DNA of 64,000 nucleotides. It comes from Sporodiniella umbellata. Its lineage: Eukaryota > Mucoromycota > Mucoromycetes > Mucorales > Rhizopodaceae. The stretch spans positions 186,001-250,000 of the forward strand of contig JAIXMR010000010.1 of assembly GCA_025677835.1 (NCBI GenBank), written 5' to 3'. Position 1 is the stretch's first letter; every line of letters begins with the position of its first letter. The notes beneath the pieces were generated by a model. The model did not search any database and was not told where the DNA came from. It saw nothing but the letters and a program-made list of their open reading frames with translations. A program made the position numbers and the translations under genes. This document shows, in pieces, positions 58,819-64,000 of this stretch.

Positions 58819-59936
58819 TTATGGAATAGACAAACTAACCTTGCCTAGTTGTTCGTCCACCTGTTTTAAATAGTAAGGCGAGTTCTGAACCGTCGTGTTT
58901 TGACTAGAAAATACTAATCAATACACTAACAACACCACGAATTTTTTTTTTTTTTTTGTCTTACACTTGAATATTGTAGGTATCTCCTTTACAAGGGACT
59001 TTGCCTTGAATCAATTGTCTCCATGCCTCATGGGTCTCCTCAATCACTTTTTTGGCATAGGTCTTTTTGATAATATATGAGCTTTTCTTTTGTTTTACAA
59101 TTATATTCCACACACCTTGTCTTTGCATTGCCCTCCAAAAGCAAACTGGTTCTTGGGCTTACCATCCGGCATCTTGTAAATCTCAAACCAATGGCGTGTG
59201 GCTCCAATTAATCCAGGGAAATAGCGTTCTACGTCCTGAATGTCTATTGTATACATCCTTTCGTTATTGCCCTGGTTATTTATACAAAAGAAAACACTTG
59301 CCATTTAATCGGTCAGCCAAAGGATCTTGTATATCGATCGCTATCAATTTCCAATCGGTCTCTCCTTCATCTAACAAGGCCATGACACCCAAGATCTTGA
59401 CCTGCTTTATCTGTCCTCGATAGGCCACTTCCTGTCCAATCTCACATACGTCAATAGGATCGTTGTCTCCTTTTGCATTGGTATCTTTAGAAATCACGCG
59501 AGGGTCTTCCCATGTCTATCACTCCAAAATCAGCTCAAACACATACAATGCATATATATATATAAATACAGACCTGAGGTAAAGCGCCATAATTCCAGAT
59601 ATAGCCTTTATAGGGAAAACTGTTGCGTACAAACCGAACTTTGCCTCCCTTTACGTCTTGTTTAATAGGATTCATGGCCTCGCTGGTAGCAATTTCATAC
59701 TTCGCATTGGTCCATCGTGGAATCTCTACAACCATATTCACCGTCTTTTTATCTTGATCTGCATACAATGGAATATCATGAAAAGGCGAAATAATCTTTT
59801 GCTCTTTTTCTATCCATTTTCTCTGATTAACTCTTTTCTAAAAACCATAGTTTTTTTTTTTTTTTTTTCTGTGTTTACCAAAATAAACCCGATGAGAAGT
59901 CGTGAATTCTTTATCTCTACTGGCTATTTTATACAT
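58819..59936 (-). CDS. IPP1: Soluble inorganic pyrophosphatase
   Basis: Six exons (59879-59936, 59574-59809, 59302-59515, 59116-59243, 58965-59062, 58819-58903) give 272 aa, near yeast Ipp1 (287). Family motifs in order: [59 protein letters not shown] (metal-binding Asp triad), [26 protein letters not shown] and [13 protein letters not shown]. It hydrolyses PPi and pulls biosynthetic reactions forward. Intron 3 (59244-59301) has a GC donor (GCAAGT) that is required to join DRLN to DIQDVERYF. The first exon supplies [19 protein letters not shown]. It overlaps no neighbour. Confidence 0.94.
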
Positions 59937-60288
59937 TTTAAAGGGAAGAAAAAAAAAAAAGAAAAAAAAAAATATCTGCCAATTTTATTTTATTTATTTT
60001 AGCCGCCTTAATAAGCATAAATACTTTTTTTTGTTTTGTTTTTGTTTTTAGATACAGACGAACGGGTGATGTTGCCTTTGTTTCTTATACGCCTACACAC
60101 ACACAAGTTGTTTTTGGAGGGTGAATGAAGCCCGTATGGAGTAGATGATGCCATAGAGCTGCAGATAAATAAAGATGGCTTTTATTATTATTATTATCGT
60201 TGACTTGCTTCTAGACGAAACAAACCCCGACAAGATTCACATGGCTCAATGTTTCTCGAGCACGGACCTAGGCTAATGTACACAGACT
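59937..60288. other. Intergenic region IPP1 / VPS36
   Basis: 352 bases between the IPP1 start and the VPS36 stop, both minus strand. It holds A/T tracts (59948-59972), a short (TTA)n near 60183-60196 and GC-richer DNA next to VPS36. No gene recognised. Confidence 0.45.
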
Positions 60289-61965
60289 TTAGGATGACTG
60301 AAACAGGTTTTCATAGAAAGCCAAACCGGCCGGCCCTTGATCTCGACATAGCAATCCCATATGCTCGGCTACTACCAGCTGTTCTGTTGCAACGGCCAAG
60401 GCGAGTTTCTCTAATTCTGCCAACTGCAATGCAGTCAAGCAGCCTCCTTGAGACTTTACATGTTTCAGAATACGATGGGCTGCTCGGGTATCGTCCATGT
60501 TCAAAGGCTGGATCACACTCAGTCCACTTGAAAACGTACGTAATTGAAAAGGCAGCTTGAGTCGTTCAAGTTCTTGGCTGGCTTTAAAGAGATCCTCGGG
60601 AGATATCAATGCTAACAAAGCAAATGAATCTCTGACTAGTAAAAAAAAAAAAAAAAAAAAAAAAAAAGCTTACCAACACATCTGGCTCGATTAAAGAGAC
60701 AATAGATGTCTGTCAACGATTTCATATCGTCTTGTTTAAGCAGTTTTTCCAAGAAATCCGCAAGTTCTCTTGCAAGCTCTTGATGGTAAATGGACCCTGC
60801 AGAATCTCTGGACCGTATGAGTCAATAGGGATAGGGAGCAAGGGTAGACTTACTTGGTGACGGGGGAGACGATGCCCAATTTGAGTAGATGATTCCTGAG
60901 CTCAGGCAATTGGTCTGTAGGTTCTTTGCTCATCTTGTTGGCTATCGATTCGGTCAATTTCACCATCTCGGTTGCCTTTGTCATCAGTCTATCCAGATCT
61001 TGAAATGCATCTGTCATGGTCTCGTTTGCTTCCAAAGTGGTTTTCTCAATACGGTCTTGAATGGCACCTTTGGAAAACGATAAAACGTTAGTATATATCT
61101 ATATATACATTTATCTATTCAAAGGGTACTTACTGATACCAACACCGCGAGACTGAGTCATGTTGGCTTCTTTCCTTTGGTTCTGGTCTATAGCGAGCCA
61201 TGAAGCTTGGGCCAGTGCCAATTTCAGTTTTGACAAGAACCCTGCCTGTCCCGATTTTCGAAACGAGATGCGTACTTCGGCAGGTGCGATAGGGCTAGCC
61301 AAAGGTGCCGTACAAAGATCGGCGTGACACATCTCACATTGCAGTAGACTGCTGTGGTTGATAAATGTACATACACCACAGGCCTCGGCGCTTTCAGACC
61401 CTACATTGCGCACCGTGGTCTCTGTCCCGGATTTTTTTACCCCACACAGCTCACATTGATACGCGCTGCCCGGGTTGGAAAAGAAACAGACTGAACAAGC
61501 CCATACAGACGTATGTTCAGTGGTCAAAGAGGAGCCCACCTCGGTCTTTTCAAGTTGGAGTATAATTTTGGGTGAAGAACGCAAGAAACCAGCCTAAATA
61601 AACAAGAGGGTTGGCTTCTTGTCTATACATACATATGTATATGTGTGTGTATGTGCATATGTTTCATTTACATAGGAATCAACGGATTTAATGTCTTGCA
61701 ATCTTATTTCTATTGAGTATTCCAAAGAATTAGCTTCATCAACATATATAATACGATGAGAGGTTAAATAACATACACCATCTTGATAATGTTCTAATTT
61801 GTTTTTTCTATATACAAAAGTCAATCAGAATTATTAGACCACTCAAACACTACTTGGCTACCCTTCGTAAAGTCCTGTCTTGCCTTGCTGAATCAATAGC
61901 GATTCATCAGGTTGGAGTTCGGGCCGCTTTGAAGACGATAGTATAGCTGGTTTAAAATATTCCAT
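60289..61965 (-). CDS. VPS36: ESCRT-II subunit Vps36 with GLUE domain and NZF fingers
   Basis: Six exons (61862-61965, 61672-61807, 61134-61593, 60854-61067, 60674-60807, 60289-60611) give 456 aa. The N-terminal split GLUE domain (ESLLIQQGKTGLYEG, LTSHRIIYVDEANSLEYSIE, SPKIILQLEK) is interrupted by two NZF-type zinc fingers, as in yeast: WACSVCFFSNPGSAYQCELC and ACGVCTFINHSSLLQCEMC. The C-terminal EAP45 winged helices follow (SIYHQELARELADFLEKL, LISPEDLFKASQELERLKLP, GLLCRDQGPAGLAFYENLF). Vps36 binds ubiquitin and PI3P on endosomes and drives MVB sorting. The second finger has the NZF-like GVCTFIN context; the first has WACSVC. Human VPS36 lacks the fingers, so this is the fungal arrangement. 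Confidence 0.96.
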
Positions 61966-61977
61966 AAAAATCACTGA

Positions 61978-62010
<33 letters not shown>

Positions 62011-62273
62011 GAGCTGTGAATCAATTAATATATTTATGCAAGATTAAAAAAAAAAAAACTACAGTCTCAAGAAAATGGTGATCTTTTACATTGAAAATAA
62101 AACAAGGCCGTTTTTTGGGGAGGGAATTTACTTTATAAATATATTGTTTTAAGCCGTTTTCAATTCTATTTCAACCAAAAATAAAAAAAAAAAAAACAAA
62201 AGGGAGATTCTACATAGCTTCCTCATGAAATAGAGTGTATGTGTGTCGTTTTTTTCGTATGTACATGTGTTTT
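61966..62273. other. Intergenic region with 30-base A run
   Basis: 308 bases between the VPS36 start and the next stop on the same strand. A 30-base A run lies at 61979-62008, immediately upstream of VPS36, with further A runs near 62047-62058 and 62182-62196. No gene recognised. Confidence 0.5.
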
Positions 62274-62942
62274 CTACAGATTCACTTCTTCATTAAATAA
62301 TGCAGCAGCAGCTTGTGCCACAACGTTTTGAGCAGCCGCCTGAGCAGTAGCATAATTCACGGCCAAGATGCCGTCGATAGCAGCCAGTACATCTGCCTCC
62401 CACCAACCCATTTCGTAATCCACCAGACCATACTTTTCTAGTTTGTCTGCCCAGGACACCACCATCTCTCTTAGGTTATAAAGGTGTTGATCTGTCATAC
62501 GCTCCTCATCACTACTTGGTTCATGTCTCTGTGCAAGTGCATATAACCAGCAATTATTAAGTCCAGCCCAAAATTGTTCTCTGTCAATTGCATTGTAAGG
62601 ATGATCGTCTGAAGTTAAACCTAAGAGAACAGTTGAATTGGTTTTATCTATCGCTACAGTAGTCTTACCAAGCTGCTCACAATTCTCTACAACGGCGGTG
62701 GTCGCTTTACTCAACGTTTGGAAACCGCTCACCATATTTTTTTGTTCGATATGATCTAATGTGCTCTTTAACTGCTTTTGAATCTCTTCAAAGGTTGTAA
62801 TGGGCACAGTGCTGATTTCTGTCTGTTCCTTGCAATCCGGCTGTGGCTCATGCTTTATAGGTGTCTCATCCTTCTGATCCTCGGACTTCACTTGGCAAGC
62901 GGAATCTTTAGACGTTTCCAATTCACATTGTAATGGGTCCAT
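62274..62942 (-). CDS. Conserved fungal protein of unknown function (206 aa)
   Basis: Two exons (62669-62942, 62274-62620). The 48-nt intron 62621-62668 (GTAAGA...TTCTCTTAG) keeps the frame open, so it could be read through; I splice it because donor and acceptor are canonical and the joined sequence CEQLGLTSDDHPYNAID is smoother. The N-terminal 50 residues are acidic and disordered. The remainder is helical with EQFWAGLNNCWLYALAQRHE, LEKYGLVDYEMGWWEADVL and an Ala-rich C-terminal helix (ATAQAAAQNVVAQAAAALF). I associate the W-L-YAL and GWWE patterns with an uncharacterised fungal family, without a known role. Confidence 0.7.
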   Translation of the reverse strand: MDPLQCELETSKDSACQVKSEDQKDETPIKHEPQPDCKEQTEISTVPITTFEEIQKQLKSTLDHIEQKNMVSGFQTLSKATTAVVENCEQLGKTTVAIDKTNSTVLLGLTSDDHPYNAIDREQFWAGLNNCWLYALAQRHEPSSDEERMTDQHLYNLREMVVSWADKLEKYGLVDYEMGWWEADVLAAIDGILAVNYATAQAAAQNVVAQAAAALFNEEVNL

Positions 62943-63284
62943 AATAAACAAGGGGTACGGAAGGGGGGAAGGAGCCTAAAAAAAAAAAAAAAAAAGGAAA
63001 AAAAAAAAACCAAATCAAAATACTTTAACGAGAGAGAATCGTTTAAGGCTCAGATCAAAGCTATTGTTATAAGTTCTGGGAGTCAATTCCTGCCCTTGCA
63101 AACAGAATCTTTTCATGGTTTGAGCAAGGGCCCAAAAAAAAAAAAAAAAAAAAAAAAAATTCGATAGAATATAATTTATCAAGTTAAAAATTACGCGTAA
63201 AAAATAGAGAGATCATTGGCTATTTTTTTATGTATCAGGAGCAGCTTAAACTGTTTTTATTCTTTAAGCAAATAAATAAATAAT
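62943..63284. other. Intergenic region upstream of the 206-aa gene
   Basis: 342 bases; A runs at 62979-62995, 63000-63010 and 63134-63159. It contains the promoter of the 206-aa gene and the 3' flank of the aspartic protease. No gene recognised. Confidence 0.45.
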
Positions 63285-64000
63285 TTAGTGAGAAACAGGA
63301 GCGATTTGGACTTGAGGGACTTGAGGGTTGAAGACAACGTAATTGTTCTTCAAGAAAACGTCACCAAAGATAGCAAAGTCGTCTTTACCGTAGCCAAAGC
63401 CTGCAAAACAGGTGCTACCTTGCTTTTCAAAGATCAAAGAGTCGGTGGGGACTTTGAAGGTAGCAGAGCCGATGCTGAATTCGAGAGGAGAAAGGCTGGA
63501 AGTATCGCAATCGATGGTGTAAGTACCATCGCCGTTATCCTTGGCCTTGTAAGCATCGGCAACGGAGGAGGCAACATTTTGGGGAAGGATCAAGAGGGTG
63601 GTTCCGGTATCGAGAATGGCACTGAAGGAGTCAGTCACATCGGATCCACCGATGGATGTCTTGTCTACAGTGATGCCATACCAGCCGTTGGAGTTATCGA
63701 CCTTGACCGTGGTCAATTCACCGCTAAACTTGGAAGAGTCGTAACCACCAAAGATGTACTCCCCTCCACCGCCATTGCTGGCCTTTCCGAGGTAGACGCC
63801 AAACACAGGGTTGCTGATCAAACCTTGGCTGATCAAGTTGTCTACAGGCGTCTTGACACCGCGAACAGTAGTGATCGTGTTAAAACCGAGACCCAAAAGA
63901 CCATCGGAAGGGCCGCTTTGGAAGCTAGAGGCTTCGGTCTTGGCCAACTCAATGATTTGGTTCTTGATAGTAAGACCACCCAAGTTGACAGTATCTTTAC
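63285..64000 (-). CDS. Pepsin-type aspartic protease (rhizopuspepsin-like), C-terminal part
   Basis: The gene runs off the right edge; 238 codons of the C-terminal part are present, with no intron in the visible part, stopping with TAA at 63285-63287. It matches rhizopuspepsin closely: VNLGGLTIKNQ, GLLGLGFNTITTVRGVKTP, DNLISQGLI-NPVFGVYLGK, GGGGEYIFGGYDSSKFSGEL, AILDTGTTLLILP with the second catalytic Asp, GDGTYTIDCDT and FAIFGDVFLKNNYVVFN. The first catalytic DTGS lies beyond the window. The two expected cysteines of the C-terminal disulfide (DCDT and STCFAG) are present. This is a secreted acid protease typical of Mucorales, and its similarity is the strongest single clue to the organism. 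Confidence 0.96.
   Translation of the reverse strand, partial: KDTVNLGGLTIKNQIIELAKTEASSFQSGPSDGLLGLGFNTITTVRGVKTPVDNLISQGLISNPVFGVYLGKASNGGGGEYIFGGYDSSKFSGELTTVKVDNSNGWYGITVDKTSIGGSDVTDSFSAILDTGTTLLILPQNVASSVADAYKAKDNGDGTYTIDCDTSSLSPLEFSIGSATFKVPTDSLIFEKQGSTCFAGFGYGKDDFAIFGDVFLKNNYVVFNPQVPQVQIAPVSH

Noticed and set aside
58565..58873. 102-codon plus-strand open frame overlapping the end of pyrophosphatase
   Set aside because: Part is antisense to the last IPP1 exon; the rest is Phe-rich translation of T runs.

Overview
The window is nuclear DNA from a fungus, most likely a member of the Mucorales (Mucoromycota). Genes are split by many short GT-AG introns (about 36-110 nt, often with a CTAAC/CTAAT-like branch site close to the acceptor). 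Intergenic DNA is AT-rich with very long A/T homopolymers. The gene set fits this group: a rhizopuspepsin-like aspartic protease, a chitin deacetylase, a Zn2Cys6 regulator, VTC, LAG1, GSH1, RRN3 and a PAS kinase. The species cannot be named from the sequence alone. I rebuilt exon structures by hand and checked intron phases so that each model stays in frame end to end.

Layout. 0-5 kb: 3' end of the purine gene ATIC, an FKBP-TPR immunophilin divergent from a small coiled-coil protein, and an SPX-VTC polyphosphate-polymerase-like protein. 5-12 kb: a gene-poor gap, then a GDSL phospholipase-B-like gene, a lysine-methyltransferase-like gene and TMEM234 packed head to tail, and a small membrane protein. 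12.5-18.6 kb: a Zn2Cys6 regulator 100 bp upstream of GAL7 (galactose-1-phosphate uridylyltransferase), and an ATRIP/Rad26-like checkpoint protein. 19-25 kb: a two-pass membrane protein, RRN3 (Pol I initiation) and ADE1 (SAICAR synthetase). 25-29 kb: an apparently empty 3.9 kb gap. 29-34 kb: cell-surface genes (GPI-anchored Ser/Thr-rich protein, chitin deacetylase) and ceramide synthase. 34-41 kb: GSH1, a PP2A B''-type subunit and PAS kinase. 41-46 kb: a 5 kb gap holding a decayed DDE transposase and a C-rich anomalous block. 46-54.3 kb: EMC2 overlapping isopentenyl phosphate kinase tail to tail, two small genes (one CYSTM-like), ZNF277 and otubain. 54.4-64 kb: HSBP1, mitochondrial NDP kinase, a homeobox gene, an SH3 protein, inorganic pyrophosphatase, VPS36, an unnamed conserved protein and a 5'-truncated aspartic protease.

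The genes are mostly housekeeping and do not form one pathway. Themes are purine synthesis (ATIC, ADE1), phosphate and nucleotide energy metabolism (VTC-like, NDPK, IPP1), cell wall and surface, ER/membrane biology (EMC2, LAG1, TMEM234, VPS36) and checkpoint or signalling. The less ordinary observations concern gene architecture: an 18-nt microexon encoding the catalytic cysteine of otubain, a 12-nt microexon in HSBP1, three GC-AG introns with the same GCAAGT donor (two in one gene), a VTC catalytic protein without its membrane domain, CDS ends that overlap, and a recognisable dead transposon.
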